Notes: generated from the sequence alone by a model not told the origin. Positions 1-7,886 are shown, counted from the first letter of the stretch. The stretch is 24,811 bases of DNA from Zygnema cylindricum (GCA_037447655.1 JBBHKE010003476.1:39797-64607), one strand, 5' to 3'. Numbers and translations: made by a program.

Positions 1-214
1 CCCCCTTCTTCTGCATCATTTGCTGAAGTTCTTTCTATTCATTTATTGGTTGAGTGTTTCTACAGAGTGGGTCTACTTGGAGTCTGTATGAATCTCCCGT
101 ATTTGTGGGGTCTTTCATCGGCCACCTAGTGACGATATTTACTTCTTTACCGGAGGTAGTACCTTCGGTTATGTACCCTCACCCATCTAACAGGTGGCCT
201 GTCTTTTTTGGCTA
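1..214 (-). pseudogene. Unclassified coding-like remnant
   Basis: Read on the minus strand, one frame stays open across this stretch except for three in-frame stops. It begins after the point where homology to copia RT ends (about 215-225). The translation includes the short segments KKTGHLLDG and VNIVTRWPMKDPTNTG. I do not recognise the family. It could be a different element into which element A decayed, or an insertion that truncated its RT. The other edge lies outside the window. Confidence 0.25.
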
Positions 215-566
215 GCCTACATAACCCAAAAATTTGAAGATATTAACAGAAGGAAATTTCACTACAGGTGCAAAGGTTTTTTCGTAGTCTATCCCCTTTT
301 TGTGAGTATACCCCTTTGCAACTAACCTAGCTTTGTACCTTTCAATGGTATTATCCGGGTTTAATTTAAGTTTAAAAACCCAATACATCCGATCGGTTTT
401 TTCTGTCCGGTGGACAATCTACCCACTCCCATGTATTGGCTTCCATGATGGAGGCCATTTCTTCATTTATAGCAGTGATCCACCGGCTACTTTCTGGGGT
501 GTTTATGCCCTCTAAGTATGTCTGAGGTTCATCTGGGTGAGACATCTTTGTGAGTTGGTTATTTAC
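215..566 (-). pseudogene. Copia reverse transcriptase, N-terminal fragment (element A)
   Basis: The minus-strand translation matches roughly residues 905-1015 of the intact Gag-Pol at 14992-19341. It covers the HPDEP segment before RT, the region where the intact copy has NTWEL, CKWVFK and [10 protein letters not shown], and ends at an APVVKFPSV-like motif. The catalytic YVDD region and RNase H are absent because homology stops near position 215. Frameshifts break it, so no functional product is expected. Confidence 0.75.
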
Positions 567-965
567 TTATCTTTCTTGAAGTCGTTTACTACGTCTTCTT
601 CCCCCTTCAAAATCGGACTCCGGTATGGAAGGCATCCTTGGGTTTCGTTTAGGAAGATTTTCAACTTCCCTATCTTCCAATTCCGATGTCTCATCAAGTT
701 CCTCATTGGTTTCCACTTCGTATTGTGGCGTTGCCTCGGATGTTGTCTTTTCCTCCTCCTTTGGTAAATGTGCAGATTTTTCTTTTTCTCCATCTTCCTT
801 CTCTTCAAAGTCAAAGTCAGAAAACTGATCCGTTTCAAATCTAATTTTGACTTCCTTATTATATTTGAATGGATCAATGTACTTCTTTTCATTCATCACC
901 ACTACAAAATTATGATGATTTTTAGTTATCATACTACAAGATTTTGGTTTTTTATTAACTTCCAT
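567..965 (-). pseudogene. Copia integrase-RT linker fragment (element A)
   Basis: A 132-codon open stretch corresponds to the low-complexity linker between integrase and reverse transcriptase (residues about 785-905 of the intact copy). It starts in the segment equivalent to VVMDEGKSFDPFKY, passes through a Glu/Lys-rich stretch, and ends with RNPRMPSIPESDFEGGRR, which matches RNPRLPSIPASEFEGGRR in the intact protein. The acidic stretch is typical of copia linkers, is under weak constraint and has no catalytic role. It is retained here only as a remnant. Confidence 0.75.
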
Positions 966-1800
966 TTAGTCTTATCGTAACCCAAACTTTAGACTTGACT
1001 TTCGAACACTCTTAAACGAGACATATCAGGTTGTTTTCCTGTCCCCCTCTCATACGGAGTTTCCTCCTTATTTGTTGAAGTAAGGACTTTTGATGAAATT
1101 AACATAGTTCATAGACCCAGCCCAAAATTGCAACTCTATTACTTATCAGCTAACATACTTCTGGACATATCTCCTAAAGTTCTATTCACTCTTTCTACTA
1201 CTCCATTTTGTTCCGGATTTTAGGGAACAATTTTCTCATGATGAATTCCTTCTTCTTTAAGATATTATTCAAATTCCCTTCAGGTGTATTCTTTCCCATT
1301 ATCACTTCTTCTCTCTTTTATTGAGGTTTCATGTAGATTTCACTCCATACTTTAAACTCTTTGAAACATCTTAATACCTCTGACGTATTTCTGATAAAGT
1401 ATACCTTAGTGTATCTAGACCAATCATTAGTGATGGTTAACATCCATCTCTTCCCCCCATGTGAAACATACCTAGCTGGTCCCAAAACATCAGTGTGAAT
1501 TAGATCCAATACTTTCTCTCTCCTAAATGTGGTTGCCTTTGGAAATGGAAGTCTATGAATCTTCCCTTGGGCACATCCATTACAATCATCAAAGGACTCA
1601 TCATCCTCAAAAGTAATACCCTCCACTATTAATTTTTTCTTCATTTTCTTTAATCTATCTAGATGCACATACCCCAACCTTTTGTGCCAAAGCATCATCT
1701 CACTTGTACACGAGTAGAGAAAACTCTTTTCATTGCAAAGAACAATTCTGAACATCCCTTGACTGCCTTTCTCAACTATGAATAAACCTCATTATCAAAG
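966..1800 (-). pseudogene. Copia GAG-pre-integrase and integrase fragment (element A)
   Basis: The best preserved part, 1318-1755, carries the integrase zinc-binding segment (MLWHKRLGYVHLDRL, then DDCNGCAQGK) followed by the start of the catalytic core (LIHTDVLGPA, with the first catalytic Asp, and TNDWSRYTKVYF). In the first motif the second zinc-ligand His has become Tyr (LGY instead of LGH), so the HHCC site is damaged. From 1317 down to 966 the homology continues into the core C-terminus, including the NRTLGD-like region, but in shifting frames. Integrase joins cDNA ends to the target DNA. This copy cannot encode a working one. Confidence 0.8.
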
Positions 1801-2450
1801 CTTGTTGTGAGGATTCCTTTCCTAGTTCCTGTTTCAAACTCCATTTCATCTAGGATAGCTGTTGAGATAAGGTTTTTCTACGATCTGGAATGTAAAGAAC
1901 GTCTGATAGTGTTACAATTGAGGCCTTTCCATCAACTAAAACCTTCAAGTCAACAGTTCCAACAAGACTTGTGGTTTGAACTCTACCATCTTCGTACTTT
2001 ATTTCAACTGTTGGGATCTTTCTTAGTTTAGTGAACCACCTCTTATCTTTGCACATATGCATTGAGGCCCCTGAGTCTATGATCCACTCATCCTCGGGTG
2101 GATCCCTCTTACCTCCGAAAGCACACTTTTGTCTCCGTGGAATGTCGACATGCTTTTCAGTGGTTTTTGGATTAAGAAGAAGCTCCTCAAGCTCCGCTTC
2201 CTGTTCGATTTCTTCGTCCTCTTCCTCATCATGAACTTGAGTCAGGAAAGCCTTTTTCTTTCCTCCATCCTTTGAGGTTGCTTGTCCATCTTTCAGTCGA
2301 AGATCTACAGGTTTGACATAATCTGCCATATAGTGTCCCGGTTTCTTACAGAAGTGACATAATCCTCCTCGAGAAGTTCCTCTCCCCTGTCTATCAAATA
2401 TGCCACCTCTTTGTCCTCTTCCACCAAAGTTTCGATAGGGATCTTTCCCT
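1801..2450 (-). pseudogene. Copia gag C-terminus (zinc knuckle) and protease fragment (element A)
   Basis: The frame holds a nucleocapsid zinc knuckle, CHFCKKPGHYMADY, in which the fourth ligand Cys has become Tyr, a Lys-rich spacer, and the aspartic protease motif DSGASMHMC. It then goes out of frame after VLYIP. The intact copy has the full CX2CX4HX4C here. The fragment starts exactly at the solo-LTR target duplication. Its frame is continuous with the upstream gag piece (3860-4690), because the inserted LTR plus one duplication is 1404 bp, a multiple of three. Confidence 0.85.
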
Positions 2451-2455
2451 CTCTT
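2451..2455 (+). repeat. Target site duplication CTCTT, left copy
   Basis: CTCTT directly precedes the TGTTG start of the solo LTR. The same five bases follow its CA end at 3855-3859. Five base pairs is the usual copia integrase target duplication. Confidence 0.9.
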
Positions 2456-2504
2456 TGTTGATATTTGTGTATTTTCTAGGTCTATTATAAGGATAGCAAA
2501 AGGC

Positions 2505-2521
2505 AGAGGCAGTCTGCCTCT
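2505..2521. repeat. 17-bp palindrome in LTR U3
   Basis: AGAGGCAG and CTGCCTCT are perfect inverse complements around a single T. The same palindrome occurs at 24496-24512 in the other plus-strand LTR, and a 15-bp version at 23867-23881 in element B. It lies about 50-85 bp from the LTR 5' end in each. Confidence 0.8.
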
Positions 2522-2820
2522 AACTCCCCTCTCCATGCCCCCACACTTGTTGTAGTCACTGAAGGCTAGATAGGGAGTTAGAACTATGGCTGCCTATACC
2601 TTCTAGTAAGACATGAGTAGAAATTGGTAGACTTACTAAAAAGGGTATTTTGGCAGACGCAGGATTCGATCCTGTTACCCAACGCCCAATAGTCTTTAGC
2701 TTTATCCAACAGTGTATAACCAATGTTAAACTATATAGGATTCGTTAAGTATTTAAATGTGTCATTTGCGGTATGTGTCATTTAACAAATTACGGGACAA
2801 ACTATACATGGAAAGGGATT

Positions 2821-2852
2821 AGACCGCACGAAATTCAGACCGCACGGAATTA
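2821..2852 (+). repeat. Two tandem 16-bp units in solo LTR
   Basis: AGACCGCACGAAATTC is followed directly by AGACCGCACGGAATTA, 14 of 16 positions identical. It sits in U3 of the solo LTR. Confidence 0.75.
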
Positions 2853-3060
2853 ACGAAATGACATTTCATTTCAACGGTCCGGATGGAATATATGATCTGA
2901 ATCGACGGTCGTGGCGTGAGCCGGGATTCCGGAGTGGGGGACGTGGCGTTTTCGGGCACCGCCACCTCGGATGACACGTGGCAAGTTCCTGCGGAATTGC
3001 GGGATTTCCGGAACGCAAGATGACAAATCCGGATGTGACAGATGTTACAGTATTGGCGCT

Positions 3061-3112
3061 GTCGTACATTGGTAGTACAGAAAGTACTCCGGGACATGTA
3101 CTTTCGTGTACG
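3061..3112. promoter_or_regulatory. GTAC cluster in solo-LTR U3
   Basis: GTAC occurs five times, starting at 3064, 3075, 3084, 3098 and 3108. GTAC is the core recognised by plant and algal SBP-domain factors. The equivalent region of every other copia LTR here has a similar cluster. Confidence 0.5.
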
Positions 3113-3159
3113 GTAAAGACATGATTGGTCCATACTTCAACTAGTTCCATATTGACGCA

Positions 3160-3207
3160 AATTTCAACGGTCAACGCGGAACGACGACCGTTGAAATTCA
3201 ACGGTCA
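3160..3207. promoter_or_regulatory. Inverted and direct CAACGG (Myb-type) repeats in solo-LTR U3
   Basis: TTCAACGGTCA occurs at 3163-3173 and 3197-3207, with an inverted copy of its core (GACCGTTGAAA) at 3186-3196. A further copy, TTCAACGGTCC, lies at 2870-2880. The arms 3160-3172 and 3186-3198 form a 13-bp inverted repeat. AACGG is the core of Myb binding sites, including the mitosis-specific activator element of plants. Regulation by Myb factors is inferred. Confidence 0.45.
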
Positions 3208-3478
3208 ACAGAAATCATTTCGGCAAGTCAAAATGACACGCGGCATCATCTTATAGGATTCCCGGAGAAGAAAAATGACAGAACGACAACGACCTATTCG
3301 CCACGTGGCACACCAAGAATGGTGCCGAATATTTCCGTTCATAAAGTACGACGGCTGCCGTACTTTCTTTGTACATTATGTAGTGTGCTGTAATTTGATT
3401 GGTCTAGAGGGGTTGTGAGTAGGTTTTAGGACTTAGAATATTTTTGGTAGGTAGACACCTCTCCCAGAGAGCATCTTG

Positions 3479-3485
3479 TATAAAA
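3479..3485 (+). promoter_or_regulatory. TATA box of solo LTR
   Basis: TATAAAA, within TTGTATAAAAGGC, precedes the conserved TTCAGTGATTCTTTTT block by about 45 bases. Transcription would be expected to start around 3505-3520. Confidence 0.6.
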
Positions 3486-3550
3486 GGCAAACTTTGGCCA
3501 GCCATAATTATCAATCTACTTGACCATTTTCAGTGATTCTTTTTGCAGCG

Positions 3551-3584
3551 GACTCAGGGGAGTCTAGGCTACACAGGGGTGTAG
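3551..3584 (+). other. Two adjacent RNA hairpins in R/U5 (solo LTR)
   Basis: GACTC-AGGG-GAGTC (3551-3564) is followed four bases later by CTACAC-AGGG-GTGTAG (3569-3584). Both would fold with AGGG loops in the transcript leader. A third of the same kind, TTCAC-AGGG-GTGAA, occurs at about 3712-3725. Equivalent pairs occur in the other LTRs with changed but still paired stem bases. Confidence 0.6.
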
Positions 3585-3854
3585 TTGGTCAGAGTGTTTG
3601 ACTGCCAAAGTGGCTGCATTTCTAAGGGAAAGTCAAAGTGGGGAATGTTATCCAAAACTCATATTCTAACTTCGCATTCTGTGGTGGAACTGAGCACACA
3701 GAAAGTCTTATTTCACAGGGGTGAAGCTTTAATGAGGTTCTGATTGTCAAGGGGTCAATCATTTGGGTTTATATAAACTTGGAATCGGCACTATCTAGAT
3801 TAGCTTCCTTAAGACCTGCGAATTCTGTGTGGCAATGGAGCCCATAGAATTTCA

Positions 3855-3859
3855 CTCTT
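3855..3859 (+). repeat. Target site duplication CTCTT, right copy
   Basis: It matches 2451-2455 and marks the right edge of the solo LTR. Confidence 0.9.
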
Positions 3860-4690
3860 CTCATCACGCTTCCGCCAATCAGCTCCTGCAGACAATGCTT
3901 TAACACTTGGACTCCCTCTCCTAAGCTCTATGGTGCTTTCTTTCACTAAAATCATTCCCACTGTGTCATCCCAATTCCAATTGCTATCTCCTATGTCCTG
4001 CAATCGGTTAATGAAATTCTCATACTCTTCATGTAGTTTCATCATTAATGTGTTTACTCTTTGACTCTCGGACCATGAGTTACCTGCACTCTCTAACTCT
4101 CCAAATAATGCTCCTAAATCATTGCAATAATTATTCTGACTTCCTCCTTTATAAGTATAAGATGCAATCTCATTTTCGGCCAACTGTTGTTGCTGCAATG
4201 ATCCACTCTTATATTTGTTAACTAGTGATATCCAAATCTGAGATGAAGATTTGACATGCATAAGGGGAATGGCAACGCCCTTTGCTACACTTTTAAGAAT
4301 TAAGAGCTTAGCAACCTTGTCTTTGTAGTTCCACTTTTCATACTCTAATCTGTCGGTCTGAACCCTTGTCAACGTTGCTGGTGGTGCTGTTGCCAGTATC
4401 GCATTCGACAATGGTGTCAGTTGAGTTGCAACTCCTCCCTTTTATCCTTCCATGACAATCTCCTCTCCTTCCTCATCTTCATCCTCAGTGATGGTGGCAG
4501 CTGTTCTGGCTACTGTAGTGACGGAGGTGCCATAAAAACGTGTCCCTCCAAACCCAGGTGGAGGTGGGCATCCAATTTGTCCAGACAATATGCCCCATAG
4601 ATACTTCTCAAATAGTTCTCCCTCCATAATCATTTCCCAATACAAAAATTCTGATCCATCAAATATGGGCACCCTAGAGGGTGGGCCCAT
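3860..4690 (-). pseudogene. Copia gag, N-terminal part (element A)
   Basis: The start ATG at 4688-4690 lies inside the PBS and begins MGPPSRVPIFDGSEFLYWE, aligning with MGPPSRVPTFNGSGFIYWE of the intact copy. An in-frame TAA upstream in the LTR shows that this copy cannot start earlier. After 82 codons a TAA (4442-4444) interrupts. The same frame then continues to 3860 with gag features such as LQQQQLAENEIASYTYKGG and YENFINRLQ. Gag forms the virus-like particle in the cytoplasm. The single stop and the solo LTR at 3854 disable this copy. Confidence 0.85.
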
Positions 4691-4694
4691 AACT
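4680..4694 (-). promoter_or_regulatory. Primer-binding site of element A (initiator tRNA-Met anticodon arm)
   Basis: The plus strand reads GGTGGGCCCATAACT directly beside the LTR edge at 4695. Fourteen of the 15 bases match the anticodon arm of plant initiator tRNA-Met as I remember it (GGTGGGCCCATAACC). The mismatch is the base touching the LTR. The site contains the gag ATG. Confidence 0.75.
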
Positions 4695-5590
4695 TGTAAT
4701 TATGTTGTCTCCCTTGACCCACGGAATGAGCAGCCTATGTAAAGCCTCTAGGATAATATTTTCCCCTTCCACTTTCCCACTGAATAAGCGCCGCCCAGGC
4801 ACAAAAATATTCTGACCACCCTCACCCCTGTGAGCACAAGACTCCCTTGAGTCAAACGCAAAAAGAATCACTGAATTTGCTCCATTGAGCAATAAGTTAT
4901 GGTTGGTCAAAGATGACCTTTATAGTTACTAGTTACAAGCTCTGTTTGAGAGAGGTCCCTAAATATCACTAAGTCTTGGTTTGCCTACTCACGACTACCT
5001 ACTGCTAAACCCTAGTCCAATAAGAGCACTATATAGTACAAGAAGGTACAATGTGCGATGTACTTATTGTACGACCATTGTACGACAAGGTCTATTAGGT
5101 GACACCTGTCAAATCGGGAGCCATGGTTCCTCCTCCCATCTTCTCCGGTATCAAATAATGTGGCGCCACGTGGCACCACGTGACGCTATCTCTGTATGCC
5201 GCCAAAAGCTCACTTCGCGTGGCGGCTATAATGCCGGCCGTTCGATCAAATCATATTTTACATGGTTCAGATTCACGTGCATGCATGAATTGTTCCTCTT
5301 CGTTAGTCTGGTGTTAATTAGCTGTTGCGTTAATATTTATATATCTTTGAAACCAGTTAGTGTATCTTTTCGATGACGCCTTAGTGGGCAAGACGTACGA
5401 CTACATTGTGGACCGCATACCCAGGTTCAAATCTGGACGTAGGCACCATTTTGGTAAAATATCCTCTACTTCTAAATGTGCCACTTTCTAAATATCGCGG
5501 CAGCCATGGCGTGCCTTTGATCCTCACTCTCTCTCTCTTTAAAGTGGAAATAAATTAGAGAAGTTAACTATTAATTACCTCTTTTCAACA
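4695..5590 (-). mobile_element. 5' LTR of element A
   Basis: This 896-bp LTR begins TG (4695) and ends CAACA (5590) on the plus strand. It carries the paired R/U5 hairpins (4821-4834 and 4840-4853), a TATA-like CTTTATA at 4918-4924 (TATAAAG in sense), five GTAC motifs at 5036-5083, and two G-boxes at 5166-5183. It also has a tRNA T-arm-like CCCAGGTTCAAATCTGG at 5420-5436 and the GCAGCCATGG block near 5500. It is clearly related to the young LTRs but shorter and diverged. A second partial copy is at 6455-7886. Confidence 0.88.
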
Positions 5591-5799
5591 ATATTAAATA
5601 CGTTGCATTTTTCTCAATTGCTTGCTCGCTTGCGTCTTTGATTGAAGTTGGGGATGGTGCGAGGCTGTAAGACACACCAAACTTTTCAGTACTATGTTTG
5701 TCACTTCAACAATTATCGCTTGCTTTACGTTTATGTTGAGGTTTAACTTGGCCATTGGCTTTAGCGAGCTTGTTTTGCTTATTAAACAAAACCGTTGAT
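5591..5799. other. Unassigned flank between LTR A and LINE-like remnant
   Basis: About 200 bp next to the LTR edge. It may be more of the LINE-like remnant that follows, but I could not align it to a known part of that protein. Confidence 0.3.
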
Positions 5800-6236
5800 T
5801 CCAAAAGGATTTTTCTCTCTCATGGCTCATATGCTAGGATTTTGGTGCGTGATGCTGTAATCGTTAGTTCGGAGGCGTATAACAATCTTAAACATTAAGT
5901 TCAGGTCCTCTCGGAACATGGTGGGCATGATACTTTGTGGCATTCTATTTGAGTGTAGAGGCCCAAGACGTTACGAGCGTGGTGGCCAAAAGATGCAACA
6001 ACTTTGAAGGCAAGAAATTACAACCATCGAGACCTATTGAATCAGTTTGTCCCATTCGTTGTAATCTTTGGACAAGTCGTTTAACGAGTTCTTTCACGAT
6101 TACGTAGGAAAATATGTCGAATCTGCATGTTTATGATGTTCTCCACCAAGCCTTTTAATTACCTTTTACCGTCAACGTGTATTATTTGCCCTTCAACAAG
6201 CTCAAGCAAAGGTCCTCCGAAGAAGCACAATGGTTA
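5800..6236 (+). pseudogene. 3' end of a LINE-like reverse transcriptase gene (older copy)
   Basis: Short translated segments line up in order with the C-terminus of the RT pseudogene at 20359-21762. SHGSYARILVRDAV matches the SHGGKRTAAHD region. WPKDATTLKARNYNHRDL matches WDVATSKERDYAYHNPTD. NQFVPFVVIFG matches NLIPFALEIFG. FYRQRVLFALQQAQA matches FYRQRMFVAFQRSEA. A TAA follows the third segment and the last segment is in another frame, so the gene is dead. Only the tail is present, ending against element A's LTR. The family assignment rests on recall of related retroelement proteins. Confidence 0.7.
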
Positions 6237-6454
6237 AGGAAAGGGGGGCCATTTTCAGATCTCCCACCAAGAGATCAAGTCCACATCCACGACCTTTTGT
6301 TTTTGTGGACCTTATTTTGTCAAGGTAGTAAATATTAGTGTAGTGTAGATTTTTCTCTTTGTGGGTAGACCTCCAATAGTTAACTAAGTATATTATTGTT
6401 CTAGTTTGTGTTGGCAAATATTTGTTTTAGTTACCAATGGAGGTCACAGAATTA
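6237..6454. other. Intergenic, probably LINE 3' region
   Basis: AT-rich sequence with no recognised feature between the LINE-like remnant and the truncated LTR. Confidence 0.4.
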
Positions 6455-6626
6455 CACTATAATGCGGACCGTCCGATCAAAACATATTTTACACGGTTCA
6501 GATTCGCGTACATGCATGAATTGTTCCTCTTCGTTAGTTTGGTGTTAATTAGTCGTTGCGTTAATGTTTATATATTTTTGAAACCAGTCACGTGTATCGT
6601 TTTGATAACGCCTTAGCGGATAAGAC

Positions 6627-6631
6627 GTATG
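6627..6631 (+). repeat. Target site duplication GTATG, left copy
   Basis: GTATG stands before TGTTGTTCTACAAC and again after CAACA at 7693-7697. Element A's uninterrupted LTR has a single GTACG here, so the site is an inserted duplication. Confidence 0.85.
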
Positions 6632-7140
6632 TGTTGTTCTACAACCACCGTTGCATGAGGAGGACCTGCAGTAGTAGTGGAAGTATACGTGAAAAACAAC
6701 TGAAACTATGAAAGTACCTTCTCAACAGCGAACTTTGAACTGACACAAAATATGACTTAAATAGCCAATATGCCTCAAAATTTCTACAGTAATAAACAAT
6801 ACAGTAAACCGACAATCCAAGAATTGCAGCCAAAATGACCAAGTAAACCATAAGATAGGATGTATGGAAGTTTCCCAAAAAACTGCCCTTAGAAAGTCAT
6901 ATTCCCAATACTGGATACTACAAAATTGGCTAAGTCCTAAGTTATATACTCACAATGTGTATCTAATGATCTATACTAATTTGGGTAACCGTTACTACGT
7001 TTATCATCTTGACTAACGATAAAGCATCCTACTTGTACGTCACTGTAGCTCAAAACCCTAATTATTACTTTCTAAAAACCTGGTTAATAGAACACTATTT
7101 TTTATTTCACTAAACTACAAAATAATGTTATTCATATATT

Positions 7141-7220
7141 CAACCGTACACAAAACATTCCAACCGTACACAAAACGTTCCAACCGTACACAAAACCTTC
7201 CAACCGTACACAAAACGTTC
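7141..7220 (+). repeat. Four 20-bp tandem repeats
   Basis: CAACCGTACACAAAACGTTC repeats four times with no gap. Copy 1 has ATTC and copy 3 has CTTC at the end. Each carries one GTAC core, so this array mirrors the GTAC clusters of the copia LTRs. Confidence 0.9.
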
Positions 7221-7273
7221 CAAATGCTTAGTCAGCGATAGTCGCTAAAGTCCAGTCAAATGTGGTCGTGTAG

Positions 7274-7297
7274 GACGAAGCACCTGAGTGCTTCGTC
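7274..7297. repeat. Perfect 10-bp inverted repeat with 4-base loop
   Basis: GACGAAGCAC-CTGA-GTGCTTCGTC. It lies between the 20-bp and 23-bp repeat arrays. It could be a hairpin or a dimeric protein-binding site. Confidence 0.75.
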
Positions 7298-7299
7298 AC

Positions 7300-7368
7300 T
7301 TGTGGTCCCACGCGAATCACGCTTGTGGTCCCTCGTGAATCATGTTTGTGGTCCCAGGTGAATCGCGT
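7300..7368 (+). repeat. Three 23-bp tandem repeats
   Basis: Units start TTGTGGTCCC and share GAATC near the end (7300-7322, 7323-7345, 7346-7368). Differences between units are confined to a few positions. Confidence 0.8.
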
Positions 7369-7692
7369 CTGCTGGAACAAATTCAATCGACGATGGTACC
7401 GTCAAACTATACCATTTATTTCCGAAATACTCGTTTCAGATTCCGTTCGTCCGATCCTGTGAATCAAATCGTCAACTGCGTGACGCGTGTGGCTGACTGT
7501 CAGCGCCACTCCGAAAAACCTGCATACGTTTTTTTTGCCGACACGTGTCCATGTAAAAGTACAATACACTCTACTGTACTTTTTGCTACTGTAACGCTAA
7601 CTAAGTTAAGTATTACATTAGACTACTTAGAAAAACATTCTAAGTTAATTTTACCCCTATTTACTGAAAATAAAGATTTATAAATTACAACA

Positions 7693-7697
7693 GTATG
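7693..7697 (+). repeat. Target site duplication GTATG, right copy
   Basis: Partner of 6627-6631. Confidence 0.85.
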
Positions 7698-7886
7698 ACT
7701 ACATAGTGGTGCGCAGACCCAGGTTCAAATCAGGATACCTAAACCATTTTGGTAAAATATCCCCTACTTCTAAATCTGCCACTTTCTAAATATCGCGGCA
7801 GCCATGACGTGCCTTTGATCCTCACTCTCTCTCTTTAAAGTGGAAATAAATAAAAGAAGTGAACTATTAATTACCTCTTTTCAACA

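Larger units (their letters stand above)
2456..3854 (+). mobile_element. Solo copia LTR nested in gag of element A
   Basis: The sequence starts TGTTGATATT, ends GAATTTCA and is flanked by CTCTT duplications, so both edges are exact. At 1399 bp it is longer than the ~1033-bp LTRs of the young element. It shares their landmarks in order: the GAGGCAG palindrome near the 5' end, the AGTCACTGAAGG block, a cluster of GTAC motifs, a TATA box, TTCAGTGATTCTTTTT, and two small hairpins. It lies opposite to element A. No internal region remains, so it probably formed by recombination between the two LTRs of a full element. Confidence 0.92.
215..5590 (-). mobile_element. Element A: old, decayed Ty1/copia retrotransposon with 5' LTR
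   Basis: In minus-strand order this region holds a 5' LTR, a PBS, gag, protease, integrase, an acidic linker and the start of the reverse transcriptase. All are homologous to the intact element at 13946-20353. The order gag-PR-IN-RT identifies the Ty1/copia superfamily. The element is dead. Gag has a premature stop, pol has several frameshifts, RT is cut off near 215, no 3' LTR lies in the window, and a solo LTR is nested in gag at 2456-3854. The 5 bases outside the LTR (5591-5595, ATATT) would be its target duplication, but the partner copy is not in view. Confidence 0.9.
6632..7692. mobile_element. Solo LTR or LTR-like insertion of a different family
   Basis: The 1061-bp insert starts TGTTG, ends CAACA and is flanked by GTATG, as expected for a copia-type LTR. 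It has no coding domain. It resembles the other LTRs only in general style. Internal features are four 20-bp tandem repeats with a CCGTACAC core (7141-7220), a 10-bp-arm hairpin (7274-7297) and three 23-bp repeats (7300-7368). A TATTTAAG-like box on the minus strand hints at minus orientation, but this is weak. Confidence 0.75.
6455..7886 (-). mobile_element. Truncated copia LTR split by a later insertion
   Basis: Positions 6455-6631 and 7698-7886 together align with 5227-5590 of element A's LTR. Shared landmarks include ATGCATGAATTGTTCCTC, the CCCAGGTTCAAATC block and the final CTCTTTTCAACA. The left part of the LTR (R, U5 and part of U3) is missing. The gap between the two pieces is an insertion of 1061 bp with its own GTATG target duplication. 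Confidence 0.85.

Noticed and set aside
333-980. Several plus-strand open frames
   Set aside because: Antisense shadows of the copia RT and linker remnant. The minus-strand reading aligns with the intact polyprotein.
2031-2234. Ser-rich plus-strand frame resembling a secreted protein
   Set aside because: It is the complement of the Glu-rich gag-protease spacer. The same Ser-rich shadow appears at 18152-18463 opposite the intact copy.
4981-5376. 131-codon plus-strand frame
   Set aside because: It lies wholly inside the LTR of element A, and the related LTR of the young copy does not preserve it.
6639-6878. 79-codon minus-strand frame with a membrane-like segment
   Set aside because: It is inside the 1061-bp LTR-like insertion. 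The hydrophobic stretch is explained by AT-rich sequence and nothing supports translation.
7141-7220. CRISPR-like array
   Set aside because: The 20-bp repeats are directly adjacent with no spacers, in a eukaryotic LTR.
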